From a virus: 64,000 nt of DNA. Positions 55,364-63,676 of the stretch are shown one piece after another. Location of the stretch: IMG/VR virus record IMGVR_UViG_3300037189_023253, positions 1 to 64,000 of that record. One strand, written 5' to 3'. Position numbers and translations under genes: made by a program. Position 1 is the first letter of the stretch. Each line of letters begins with the position of its first letter. The notes under the pieces were generated by a model, which was not told where the DNA came from, made no database searches, and was given only the letters and a program-made list of their open reading frames with translations.

Positions 55364-56367
55364 AACTAACAGTGGTAACAGACACCTGGGATAACGTAAA
55401 CGGGGTGGTCACTACCTTGCGGGCCACTGTATTAGAAATGCAACAACGCGGATATGAGGTACAGGTCATAGAACCGGGACTTTTCCGTACCATTCCGATG
55501 CCAGGATATCCTGAGGTTAGATTATCATGGGATATTTGGAAAATTGGCAGATTGATAGAGAATTTTAATCCTGACTTCATACACATAGCCACTGAAGGGC
55601 CACTAGGTATCGCCGCAAGGTGGTATTGCAAGGTCAGGCACAGGAAGATACCGCACAATACCAGCTATCACACCAAGTTTCCCGAATATCTCAAGATACA
55701 CCACGGAATACCAGTCAGGGTGGGCTATTTTTTCATGCGAGTCTTCCACAAGTTCAGTCATCGAGTTTTAGTAACAACTGCTACCATGGAACAAGAGCTA
55801 CGCAGCAAAGGATTCAACAATCTTGTGATATGGAGCCGAGGCGTCGATCATAACACTTTTAACACGGATCAGCGCAAAACAAATCTTGCTGGAAAACCGG
55901 TTCTACTTTGTGTTAGCCGCGCTAGTCCCGAAAAAGGACTTGATGACTTTTGCTCGATCAAAACACCGGGAACAAAGATACTAGTAGGTGATGGTCCGTA
56001 TCTTGAAACTCTTAAATCTAAATATCCCGATGTTATATTCGCTGGTTATAAAAAAGGGGCCAGCCTAGCGCGATATTATGCCAATGCAGACGTGTTTGTA
56101 TTTCCCAGCCGATCCGACACATTCGGCGTGGTGATGCTTGAAAGCATGGCATGTGGCACCCCGGTAGCAGCATATCCGGTAACAGGTCCGATCGATATCA
56201 TCACACCCGGAGTGGACGGGTGTATAGCTGACGATCTTTCCGAAGCCATAAACGTGTGCTTAAATCTTGATCGAAAGATGGTGGAGGAAAGCAGCAGGCG
56301 TTTCACATGGAAAGCCTGCACTGATATCTTTGAAAAAAATCTAGTTTCGGTGCGTGCCAACAAGTAA
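55360..56367 (+). CDS. agt: GT4 glycosyltransferase, Agt-like (diacylglycerol glycosylation)
   Basis: The 335-aa protein is a GT-B enzyme of family 4: MKLTVVTDTWDNVNGVVTTL is the N-terminal strand and acceptor loop, VLLCVSRASPEKGLDDFCSI and VGDGPYLETLKSKYP follow, and FPSRSDTFGVVMLESMACGT is the EX7E donor-binding block. Its position next to PlcP matches Agt of marine alphaproteobacteria, which transfers glucose or glucuronate to diacylglycerol to make glycolipid. The stop-start overlap (ATGA) indicates coupled translation. Confidence 0.83.
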   Translation: MKLTVVTDTWDNVNGVVTTLRATVLEMQQRGYEVQVIEPGLFRTIPMPGYPEVRLSWDIWKIGRLIENFNPDFIHIATEGPLGIAARWYCKVRHRKIPHNTSYHTKFPEYLKIHHGIPVRVGYFFMRVFHKFSHRVLVTTATMEQELRSKGFNNLVIWSRGVDHNTFNTDQRKTNLAGKPVLLCVSRASPEKGLDDFCSIKTPGTKILVGDGPYLETLKSKYPDVIFAGYKKGASLARYYANADVFVFPSRSDTFGVVMLESMACGTPVAAYPVTGPIDIITPGVDGCIADDLSEAINVCLNLDRKMVEESSRRFTWKACTDIFEKNLVSVRANK

Positions 56368-56425
56368 GTTGATAACCTCAGCTATGATACTCTATCATCA
56401 TTAAACACGATAAGGAGCATTATAG

Positions 56426-56818
56426 ATGTCTATTGAACCTACCAGCCGTATGGTGTATGTGAAATTTAGCAAGGAAGGCATCCACAAGTATCCAGTGGCA
56501 TTGACCGATCCTGCGTTGGCAACTGGCGACGAATATGATGTCAGCTATCTTGGTTATCCCCATCGTCATATGTTTCATTTCAAGGTATGGATCAGTGTCG
56601 AGCATAATGATCGAGATGTGGAATTTATTCAGGCAAAACGATACCTCGAGAAATTGTATTCTGATAAGGTATTGCAACTAGACTATCGTAGCTGCGAAAT
56701 GATAGCTGAAGATCTATATGAAAAGATATCGGCTAAGTGGCCAAATAGAGACGTATGGATCGATGTGTCTGAAGACGACGAAAACGGAGCACTCATGAAG
56801 TGGGAGCACTCTCGATAA
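56426..56818 (+). CDS. Conserved phage protein, possible 6-pyruvoyl-tetrahydropterin-like fold (130 aa)
   Basis: AAGGAGCATTATAG precedes the ATG. YLGYPHRHMFHFKVWISVEH and NDRDVEFIQAKRYLEKLYSD are a widespread phage signature (PHRHxFxFKVxxxVxHxDRDIEFIxxKRxL) with histidines spaced like the zinc ligands of QueD-type enzymes. It sits within 10 kb of folE, dpdA-like and queD-like genes, so a link to the 7-deazaguanine path is possible. The 3' end overlaps the convergent HNH gene by 26 bases. Confidence 0.7.
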   Translation: MSIEPTSRMVYVKFSKEGIHKYPVALTDPALATGDEYDVSYLGYPHRHMFHFKVWISVEHNDRDVEFIQAKRYLEKLYSDKVLQLDYRSCEMIAEDLYEKISAKWPNRDVWIDVSEDDENGALMKWEHSR

Positions 56819-57533
56819 GAGAGTGAAGTTCATCTAAGGTGATAGAACATCTTATCCTTTTTGATCGATTAGATGATTTTGCAATCAAAGCTAGGTTAGC
56901 ATGATGTCCTATCACCGTTGGATCAACTCCATGTATAAATCCATTATGCTTACTATATTTGTGATCTAGTTCATAATCGCTACCTCTAGTATATCCATTT
57001 GGATTGATTAATGATTGATGTTTGATCCAAGAATTTCTAGTAATTTGGTCAACCTCTTCTTCGTAGAGCTCATATGCTGATTTTAGATCCTTTGAAATTG
57101 CGTTGCCGTTTGATATCTTTGTGTTAGTGGCTTTTTCATATGCGATATGATCTCTAGATGATGCCGCGGCCTTTAACTTATCAATGGTTCCAGATGAATG
57201 TTTCTTTCCATACATTGGATTATTTTTACCAATGTGACCGCCGCGTAGCTTAACCGCTTCTGAAATTTTTGATGATCTACGTTCTTTCCATTGTGGATCT
57301 TCACTGAGGTTCTTAATAGTTTCGTTAGCTTTTTGATTCATTCTCTTCATATGATCTCGTCTGTCATCGATTGACATTCTTGATTTCCGAGTTGCTTCAG
57401 CCTTAGCAGAAATGCCAGGACATTTGGTTATACTGCTAACACATCGATATTTCTTAGCGTTAACGCTCAAAAAATTAGCCGGTCTGTGACACCAGTTACA
57501 AACATGATTATGTGGTTGAATCAATTCAGGCAT
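56793..57533 (-). CDS. HNH homing endonuclease with NUMOD3-like motif
   Basis: The 246-aa protein has a zinc-finger-like N-terminus (HVCNWCHRPANFLSVNAKKY, RCVSS), a NUMOD3-type element GKNNPMYGKKHSSGTI, and near the end YELDHKYSKHNGF with NLALIAKSSNRSKR, fitting an HNH nuclease (D-H and N-x-x-x-L-x-x-x-N-x-x-K). It is a mobile-gene type, A/T-rich, inserted leftward among rightward genes. A late box (57556-57563) precedes it, with the predicted start between two pairing arms. Confidence 0.82.
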   Translation of the reverse strand: MPELIQPHNHVCNWCHRPANFLSVNAKKYRCVSSITKCPGISAKAEATRKSRMSIDDRRDHMKRMNQKANETIKNLSEDPQWKERRSSKISEAVKLRGGHIGKNNPMYGKKHSSGTIDKLKAAASSRDHIAYEKATNTKISNGNAISKDLKSAYELYEEEVDQITRNSWIKHQSLINPNGYTRGSDYELDHKYSKHNGFIHGVDPTVIGHHANLALIAKSSNRSKRIRCSITLDELHSLIESAPTS

Positions 57534-57540
57534 AGCCTAT

Positions 57541-57585
57541 CTCCCTATCGTTGTGTATTTACATTGACAGTCAGCCCGTAGGAAA
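57541..57585 (-). promoter_or_regulatory. Late promoter between arms of a possible RBS-hiding stem
   Basis: Minus strand: TTTCCTA (57585-57579) can pair with TAGGGAG (57547-57541, the ribosome-binding site) with two G-U pairs; late box TGTAAATA (57563-57556), predicted start 57550. The 7-bp stem is weaker than at 51155. Confidence 0.4.
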
Positions 57586-57598
57586 GGTATCATAAGAA

Positions 57599-58720
57599 AT
57601 GACACGAATATATATCGTACCAATTGAACCGATTGACACCAGATATACCAGGCAATGGTATGAACATATCCCTGTTTCCCTCGAGAAACAGGCCGCGGTC
57701 ATGGGAAAGAAAATTGATATCATCGTCGTTGACGGTGAGCAAGTACCACCGGTTCCAACGCCCGGTGCATTTCTTGATTTTGGTGCAACAAACATCTACA
57801 AGAGCTCTCAGCTAGGTGCTATAGCTGCTGAATTCCAGCATGGTCGCGTTAAACCAGGTGATCGATTCCTCTTTACCGATGCGTGGAATCCATCGGTAAT
57901 TTCGGTTCGATACATGAGCGAACTATTGAACATACCGGTTGAAATCCATGGTATGTGGCATGCTGGTAGTTATGATCCACAGGATTTCCTAGGTAGACTG
58001 ATCGGTAACGCACCCTGGGTTCGACATTCCGAAAAAGCCATGATGGCAGCGTATGATACCAATTGGTTTGCAACCAATTTTCATTTAGACATGTTCATAG
58101 AAAATCTATGGGGACCATTCTACAATGAAGCATTTGCTCCGACGTTCGATGAGGTTAAGGCCAATTGGATCGTAAATCGCAAGGTCGATATCACCGGCTG
58201 GCCGATGGATTATCTAAAGAGCGTTCTAGAGCCATACACGGCCATGGAAAAGAAGAATCAAATCGCGTTTCCACATCGTCTTGCTCCAGAGAAGCAACTT
58301 GATATCTTTAAGGATCTTGCTAACCACATGCCAGAGTATGAATGGGTGGTATGCCAGGAACGCGAGCTATCCAAGCACGAATATCATACCATGCTCGGGC
58401 AAAGCAAGATGGTATTTTCTGCCAATCTGCAGGAAACGTATGGCATCAGCATGATAGAAGGTTTGATATGCGGCGCAATACCGTTGGTACCAAATCGACT
58501 GAGCTATACCGAGATGTATGATGCCGGGTTAAAATATCCAGAAGAATGGACCAAGGATTTTGCCAGCTACGAGCAGAATCGAGAAAAACTCATGGGAAAG
58601 ATACGCAGCCTCATGGAGCATTCTGATAGCAATTTCATCAGAACTAGCATGTTAAGCCAGCTAGCAATGCTGGATAGATACATCAGGGCAACTCCGTTGA
58701 TGAACGCCTTGTTATCTTAA
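57599..58720 (+). CDS. T4-like phage glycosyltransferase (373 aa)
   Basis: The product begins MTRIYIVPIEPIDTRYTRQW and has FPHRLAPEKQLDIFKDLANH and LQETYGISMIEGLICGAIPL, the donor-binding and EX7E-like blocks of a GT-B transferase of the T4-like phage family. Homologues in marine T4-like phages also begin xYVVPIEPIETRYTxxWYE. It may glycosylate DNA bases or a surface glycan; its neighbours (DpdA-like, FolE, QueD-like) suggest base modification, but that is inference. No obvious ribosome-binding site except GGAAAGG some distance away. Confidence 0.78.
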   Translation: MTRIYIVPIEPIDTRYTRQWYEHIPVSLEKQAAVMGKKIDIIVVDGEQVPPVPTPGAFLDFGATNIYKSSQLGAIAAEFQHGRVKPGDRFLFTDAWNPSVISVRYMSELLNIPVEIHGMWHAGSYDPQDFLGRLIGNAPWVRHSEKAMMAAYDTNWFATNFHLDMFIENLWGPFYNEAFAPTFDEVKANWIVNRKVDITGWPMDYLKSVLEPYTAMEKKNQIAFPHRLAPEKQLDIFKDLANHMPEYEWVVCQERELSKHEYHTMLGQSKMVFSANLQETYGISMIEGLICGAIPLVPNRLSYTEMYDAGLKYPEEWTKDFASYEQNREKLMGKIRSLMEHSDSNFIRTSMLSQLAMLDRYIRATPLMNALLS

Positions 58721-58770
58721 AATTGACTCAGACCACCTAGATGATCATACTAGGTACAAGGTAGAAAAAC

Positions 58771-60411
58771 ATGAATTTATTTTCCAAACAACTAGACTTG
58801 CATCCACAAGCGTTGAACTTAGCCGAGTCACAAAAGGACTATGCCGTATTCCTTCCAAGCATCAGTGCGATCTATGCCAAGATCGTCAGCATGCCTGAAT
58901 ACACCGTTCGAGACCGGTTACCAGACGGACTTAATAACGATCGCATTGATTTGGACTTTTTAAACCAAAAGAACAGCCTGATGTATTATCCGGCGGCACT
59001 TTACTCAGCTGGTCATGCGTATCTTGATCCAGCAGACAGTGACATTTATGAAAGCATGGTGCAAAAGAGGGATAGATCCAACACGGTTATATTAGGAGAC
59101 TCGGGCGGATTCCAAATTGCCACGGGTGTGTTGAAATGGCCGTGGACCAAAAAAGGCAAGCAAACAGATCAGGACTGGGAGCAGGACAAGGATAAGATGC
59201 GCATGAAAATCCTTCGGTGGCTCGAACACACCGCGGATTATTCCATGGTGCTCGATGTCCCTACATACGGTCTGGTTAAGTTTGGATTCGATCCGGTAAC
59301 CGGGGAAAGCCTGCATCCTGGTATGAAGACCTTCAGGGACTGTTTGAACGTGTCGCTTGAAAACTACGATTTTTTCATCAAGCATCGCAAGGAAGGTGCT
59401 ACCAAATTCCTCAACGTGTTGCAGGGAAGAAACGAAGCCGAAGGCGACATTTGGTGGGATGCGGTCAAGGACCTTCCGTTTGAAACCTGGGCATTCTCCA
59501 ACGTGCAAGCTTCGAACTTTGCCATCAATCTGCGTAGGTTGATCATCATGCGAGACGGCAAATATCTTGATGGCAGGGATTGGCTGCATTATCTAGGTAA
59601 TGGCAAGATCAAGGCCGGTTGCGCACTAACCACGCTGCAAAGAAACATCAGGCAGTTCATTAATCCAAACATCACCCTGAGCTTTGATGCAGCATCGCCG
59701 TTCGTGATGACAGCCAAGGGTCAGATGTATTATGGATATGAAAACAGCCATCGCAACATGCGTTTCAAGGGCGGTTCAATCGTGGATGACAAGTCCCTAA
59801 AGAACAGCCAAATGCTGATCAATGATTGGGTCATTGCAAATGATCGCAAGGGTGTGATCATGCCCACGGAAATAGGCCGCCGTTGCACGGTTGGCGATAT
59901 CTGTGTTCGAGGATACGACGATTTGGATTACAAGAAAATACCATTCTCCAAGAAGGAAATTGAAAGTGATTGGTATCCCTCCACTCCGGAAGGTCGATGC
60001 GGTGACAAGTTTCGATGGACGGACGCATACAAGGAGTACCTCGCACACGATCGAGGTAACGGGGGTCTATTTGATTTTGGAGGATCGTTTGATAAGGAAT
60101 ACGAAAAGTACCAGGTTAAATGGCCCAGCTCGATGGATGGATTCTCGTATTTGATCGCAATGCATCATAATGTTGAGCTGCATATACGGGCCATACAGGA
60201 TGCTTGCCGATGGCAAGACCAACCGCTGTTAGAAGCGAATAACCATGTTACTCCCGATCTTCTTGAGTTTAAGGATTTGTGTCCAGAAATACTAACATCG
60301 GAGCGTCCAATGGATCTCATCAACAAGCATGAGAAGCTTCTGCGTAATATTACCGGGATGGATGCCGATAACAACGTCAGCATGGAAATGGAGGATTTTG
60401 ATGAAGCGTGA
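58771..60411 (+). CDS. dpdA: DpdA-like tRNA-guanine-transglycosylase family protein
   Basis: The 546-aa protein has a TGT TIM-barrel: VILGDSGGFQIATGVLKWP carries the DSGGF nucleophile region, FLNVLQGRNEAEGDIWWDAV a middle block, and ITLSFDAASPFVM the second aspartate. Phage members of this family (DpdA) insert 7-deazaguanine bases such as preQ0 into DNA to resist restriction. The length, much over that of bacterial Tgt, fits the phage subgroup. FolE (61456) and the QueD-like start (63834) supply the pathway. It is followed by a gene overlapping by 11 bases. Confidence 0.82.
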   Translation: MNLFSKQLDLHPQALNLAESQKDYAVFLPSISAIYAKIVSMPEYTVRDRLPDGLNNDRIDLDFLNQKNSLMYYPAALYSAGHAYLDPADSDIYESMVQKRDRSNTVILGDSGGFQIATGVLKWPWTKKGKQTDQDWEQDKDKMRMKILRWLEHTADYSMVLDVPTYGLVKFGFDPVTGESLHPGMKTFRDCLNVSLENYDFFIKHRKEGATKFLNVLQGRNEAEGDIWWDAVKDLPFETWAFSNVQASNFAINLRRLIIMRDGKYLDGRDWLHYLGNGKIKAGCALTTLQRNIRQFINPNITLSFDAASPFVMTAKGQMYYGYENSHRNMRFKGGSIVDDKSLKNSQMLINDWVIANDRKGVIMPTEIGRRCTVGDICVRGYDDLDYKKIPFSKKEIESDWYPSTPEGRCGDKFRWTDAYKEYLAHDRGNGGLFDFGGSFDKEYEKYQVKWPSSMDGFSYLIAMHHNVELHIRAIQDACRWQDQPLLEANNHVTPDLLEFKDLCPEILTSERPMDLINKHEKLLRNITGMDADNNVSMEMEDFDEA

Positions 60412-60931
60412 ATATGATACTGGTATTAGAAATGACGTGGAATTTTTCACCGGCATTGAGGTTGAACATACACCGGCATATGCAATGAAAACACTATTCG
60501 TTGTCGGTATCCACGATATCGGTTCGATCAAAGATCATGTTACAGCATCTGGATGTGATCATATCTATCTCGGTGCTAATCAAAGTTTCAATCCAGGAAA
60601 TTGGCATGACGGTACCAGTCTTGAAAGTGCAAGCTGGGACAAGATGATCAACGACGTGCTTGATCTTGGTTGCATGGTGACCCTTGATTTTGATGTCAAG
60701 CACGTCGATTGGGTGTGCGAAGGTGGATACAGTGAAAAGACCAATTTCATTCCACAGATCTCGGTAAAAATACCCTACATTGGATTGCTTGGCTATAATG
60801 CCACATTGAAGATCGACGACAAAGATTTCAATGCTACCAATCCCGGTGTTTGGTGCCACGATCTCCATACGTTACAGGATCGAAAAGTCTTTACACCATG
60901 GAGAAAATACTCGGAGGATACGCCACTATGA
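60401..60931 (+). CDS. Conserved T4-like phage protein of unknown function (176 aa)
   Basis: ATG at 60401 follows GGAGGATTTTG. The product begins MKREYDTGIRNDVEFFTGIE and has LLGYNATLKIDDKDFNATNP and GVWCHDLHTLQDR. This protein is strongly conserved in cyanophages and pelagic T4-like phages, often near 7-deazaguanine or nucleotide genes; no function is established to my knowledge. It overlaps both neighbours. Confidence 0.75.
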   Translation: MKREYDTGIRNDVEFFTGIEVEHTPAYAMKTLFVVGIHDIGSIKDHVTASGCDHIYLGANQSFNPGNWHDGTSLESASWDKMINDVLDLGCMVTLDFDVKHVDWVCEGGYSEKTNFIPQISVKIPYIGLLGYNATLKIDDKDFNATNPGVWCHDLHTLQDRKVFTPWRKYSEDTPL

Positions 60932-61395
60932 ATGACGCAATTTTAGACTACTTTAAAGAATATCGGCAAACACGACAGGACTTGGATGACATTTCACGGC
61001 AAATGAAAACCGTGCGTGCTTCCATGGATGAGCTAACGGCCAAAGCACATGCCGTGCAGAAAGAACTTGACGGCATGCGAAAGATCATCACGGTGATGGT
61101 CGAAACCGGAATGGATCCCGTGGAGGCCAAGCTAAAGAATGATGTATCTGATCTATCATCGAGCTTATGGGTAGATACCCTTACGGACTCCATGACAATG
61201 GCCAGCATTGCTCTAGCTCCAACGACCATCACATGGACGGGTGGCGGCGCTTCAGGTGGTTACACACCGTTGACCATCGGAGCAACCGGGGCAACCGGGG
61301 CAATCGGGGCAAGCATTGCAACGATGACATCCATTAGTACGTCATATCCGAACAGCAAGCCAATGCGAGTCCCTGGTGCAAACGGAACCGTCTAG
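60928..61395 (+). CDS. Hypothetical protein with short collagen-like tract (155 aa), ends in TAG
   Basis: ATG at 60928 follows CGGAGGATACGCC and overlaps the upstream stop (ATGA). The N-terminal half is a coiled coil (DDISRQMKTVRASMDELTAK), then a Ser/Thr-rich part and IGATGATGAIGASI, a short Gly-X-Y run. It ends in TAG; reading through would stay in frame for 20 codons to the FolE ATG at 61456. Function unknown. Confidence 0.65.
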   Translation: MNDAILDYFKEYRQTRQDLDDISRQMKTVRASMDELTAKAHAVQKELDGMRKIITVMVETGMDPVEAKLKNDVSDLSSSLWVDTLTDSMTMASIALAPTTITWTGGGASGGYTPLTIGATGATGAIGASIATMTSISTSYPNSKPMRVPGANGTV

Positions 61396-61455
61396 GAAAG
61401 ATCTTGTGCTTACCAGCACGCTTTTAGCTATACTCCCTATAGAAAGGATACCAAC

Positions 61456-62127
61456 ATGACAACACCTAGCGAAACGATCCGTAATCGGCTCAAGGAAAGC
61501 GATAGCAGGTTTTACTGCAATGACAACATCAGCGAAGCGGTTGGGGACATTGATTTTGATGCCCTGATCGATGAGGTTACCGGAAAGATGCAGGGCGTGC
61601 TCGAAAGCCTCGTGATTGACACGGACAACGATCACAACACCCACGACACAGCAAGGCGTGTGGCAAAGATGTTTGTTCTAGAAACATTTGCCGGCCGCTA
61701 CCTACCAAAGCCAAAGATCACCGCGTTTCCTAACGCCAATCAATATGATGAGGTGTATGTTACCGGTCCGATCAGCATACGCAGCACCTGTGCTCACCAT
61801 TTCCAGGGTATCAGAGGCAAGTGCTACATCGGAGTCTTTCCAGGAAAGAACGTGATCGGGCTCAGCAAGTTTAACCGTTTGGTACATTGGATTTCAGCCC
61901 GGCCACAGATCCAAGAAGAAATGTCCGTACAGATTGCCGATGCAATAGTGGAAGCAACAGAAGCTGAAGGAATTGCAGTATTGGTACAAGCTGAGCACAT
62001 GTGCATGACCATGCGCGGTGTTATGGAGCACGATTCTGCGATGACCACATCTGTCATGAGAGGCGTGTTTAGGGAAGATCCTAGCCTAAAGCAGGAATTT
62101 TTCAACATAGTGTCTAAGATGCCATAA
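61456..62127 (+). CDS. folE: GTP cyclohydrolase I
   Basis: The 223-aa protein has the full FolE set: DHNTHDTARRVAKMFV, GPISIRSTCAHHFQGIRGK with the Cys and His zinc ligands, VIGLSKFNRLVHWI and AEHMCMTMRGVMEHDSAM with the second cysteine. It makes dihydroneopterin triphosphate, the first step of queuosine/7-deazaguanine and folate synthesis. Its end, VMRGVFREDPSLKQEFFNIV, is repeated in a small frame at 63030 beyond a homing endonuclease. The ribosome-binding site is AGAAAGGATACC. Confidence 0.92.
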   Translation: MTTPSETIRNRLKESDSRFYCNDNISEAVGDIDFDALIDEVTGKMQGVLESLVIDTDNDHNTHDTARRVAKMFVLETFAGRYLPKPKITAFPNANQYDEVYVTGPISIRSTCAHHFQGIRGKCYIGVFPGKNVIGLSKFNRLVHWISARPQIQEEMSVQIADAIVEATEAEGIAVLVQAEHMCMTMRGVMEHDSAMTTSVMRGVFREDPSLKQEFFNIVSKMP

Positions 62128-62144
62128 AACTGGATAAGCGACAT

Positions 62145-62178
62145 GAGAACTAAATACCTTAAAAGGTATGAGGTTCTC
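62145..62178 (+). promoter_or_regulatory. Hairpin over the endonuclease ribosome-binding site, with late promoter in its 5' arm
   Basis: GAGAAC (62145-62150) pairs with GTTCTC (62173-62178), and ATACCT (62154-62159) with AGGTAT (62164-62169). The 3' arm contains the GAGG site for the ATG at 62179. The late box ACTAAATA (62149-62156) lies in the 5' arm, predicted start 62162, so late transcripts would lack that arm. Confidence 0.65.
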
Positions 62179-63033
62179 ATGGTTGCGTATGTTTATAGTC
62201 TTCGATTTAAGATTACCGGACAATGGTATATTGGATGCAGATACGCAAAACATCTTACCGATGAAACAATTTCAAAAGATCTATGGATTCGATATTTTAC
62301 ATCGTCAAAGTTAGTTCGAACCTTGATAAAGGCATATGGTCACAATTCATTTGAACCAAAAATTAGACGGATATTTAATACTGCCGACGATGCCAAATCA
62401 TACGAAATTTCAGTTCTCAATCGGGTCAATGCTCGTATCAATCCGTTATTTTTAAATCAATGTAATTCGGTATTTGAAAATGCACCATCACTTTCTTGGA
62501 TCACAAATGGTGTTATAGATACCATGATAGCAAGTAATAAACCGTTAATACCAGGATTTTGGTATGGAAGATCGCAGAATAATAAAAATCGTAAGTACCA
62601 AGGATCTCCGTTGAGAGGTCGAATTCACGTGCTGGATTCAAATCTAGGACTACACCAAATGATACATGCTTTAGAGTATGATCCGTCTAAGCATGTAAGA
62701 TTAAGCAATGATTTCAATAGGGGACGTAGGTGGGTGCATAATCCATTTACTAATGAATGTAGGTTGATTAAAGACGGTGAAATGATTCCAAATGGCTGGA
62801 AGCATGGAAACCCACATAGATGTGCATCTTCATGGTTTTACAATCCGATTACCGGTGAACAAAAGCAAATACCTAAAAAGTCAAACCCGCCTCCTAATTT
62901 TATCAAAGGTAGACCGGTAACTCATGTATGGTTCACAAATCAAGATACTGGAAAGAATTTACTTTGCAAAATAGACGAACCCACTCCAACTGGTTATATT
63001 CGAGGAAGAACAATAAAAGGACGAAAAATATGA
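62179..63033 (+). CDS. GIY-YIG homing endonuclease inserted at the 3' end of folE
   Basis: Start at 62179 is chosen for its GAGG site; an in-frame ATG at 62143 is upstream. VYSLRFKITGQWYIGCRYAK and IRYFTSSKLVRTLIKAYGH form a GIY-YIG domain, with the metal glutamate in SYEISVLNRVN. C-terminal modules with W-x-x-N-P-x-T-N (WVHNPFTNECRLI and WFYNPITGEQKQI) are like those of the gene at 37943. It starts 51 bases after the folE stop and ends by overlapping the FolE-like remnant as ATGA. Confidence 0.85.
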   Translation: MVAYVYSLRFKITGQWYIGCRYAKHLTDETISKDLWIRYFTSSKLVRTLIKAYGHNSFEPKIRRIFNTADDAKSYEISVLNRVNARINPLFLNQCNSVFENAPSLSWITNGVIDTMIASNKPLIPGFWYGRSQNNKNRKYQGSPLRGRIHVLDSNLGLHQMIHALEYDPSKHVRLSNDFNRGRRWVHNPFTNECRLIKDGEMIPNGWKHGNPHRCASSWFYNPITGEQKQIPKKSNPPPNFIKGRPVTHVWFTNQDTGKNLLCKIDEPTPTGYIRGRTIKGRKI

Positions 63034-63116
63034 ATGCGTTGGGCATGCGCGGTAAGTTTCGAGAAGATCCGCATCTCAAGCAAGAATTCTTCAACATCGT
63101 TGCTAGAATGAAGTGA
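63030..63116 (+). pseudogene. Remnant of the FolE C-terminus (28 codons)
   Basis: The frame reads MNALGMRGKFREDPHLKQEF then FNIVARMK. This corresponds to the last 24 residues of the intact folE (MRGVFREDPSLKQEFFNIVSKMP) with clear nucleotide divergence, so it is the displaced original 3' end, and the upstream endonuclease brought a replacement. Its ATG overlaps the endonuclease stop. It may or may not be translated. Confidence 0.8.
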
Positions 63117-63123
63117 TGACTCT

Positions 63124-63576
63124 ATGACCAAAGGAATTGGCTACCAAGAATATCGCAGCAATCGTATCATCAACGAAGGGCTGCGATCCGGGGATATAGA
63201 AAAACCTGGCAAGGAAAGATATCTTCTTTACTTTGGAAGAGCGCATGTTGTCGATCACGAAAGTAACAAAGAAGCACGTGGACCTCTCAAGATAGGTCGA
63301 GGTAAGTTTGCAACAGCGCTGATGCGGGGACGAAACCAACCTGGCATAGATTTTAGAATTTATGCTGAGATCATACTTGATACCAATGATGCTACATCTG
63401 ACGCTGAGGAAATATCAAAAAATCTTCTCAGTAAATCTAGGATGGCGATGAATCAGAATCAACAAGAATGCTATGCTATCGAAGACCACGAGTTGATCAA
63501 AACAGTTGACATGGTTGCTGATCAAATAAGAAACAACACTGCTCACAAAATACACGAATTGAATATTTTCATTTGA
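63124..63576 (+). CDS. Hypothetical protein, possibly GIY-YIG-like (150 aa)
   Basis: The product begins MTKGIGYQEYRSNRIINEGL and has ERYLLYFGRAHVVDHE and GPLKIGRGKFATALMRGRNQ, then an ELD-type helix. A KIGR-x-x-x-A-x-x-R-x-x-Q segment after a YxxGR strand resembles T5orf172/GIY-YIG relatives, but the first tyrosine strand is incomplete. No ribosome-binding site stronger than AGTGATGAC. Confidence 0.6.
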   Translation: MTKGIGYQEYRSNRIINEGLRSGDIEKPGKERYLLYFGRAHVVDHESNKEARGPLKIGRGKFATALMRGRNQPGIDFRIYAEIILDTNDATSDAEEISKNLLSKSRMAMNQNQQECYAIEDHELIKTVDMVADQIRNNTAHKIHELNIFI

Positions 63577-63676
63577 CGGAGGTTCCGTAAATACTATCCA
63601 AGTGGACTATGGACTGTCTCAACCCACTTTAAACATTCTGCACAGTCATCAAACATCGCTCAACAGGAGACAAGAG

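Noticed and set aside
7735-61395. Global TAG recoding of the phage genetic code
   Set aside because: Genes with recognised families read cleanly in the standard code; the six TAG-ending genes end where their families end or hit another stop after a few codons, and no family is split by in-frame TAG. Partial suppression stays possible and is listed as a finding.
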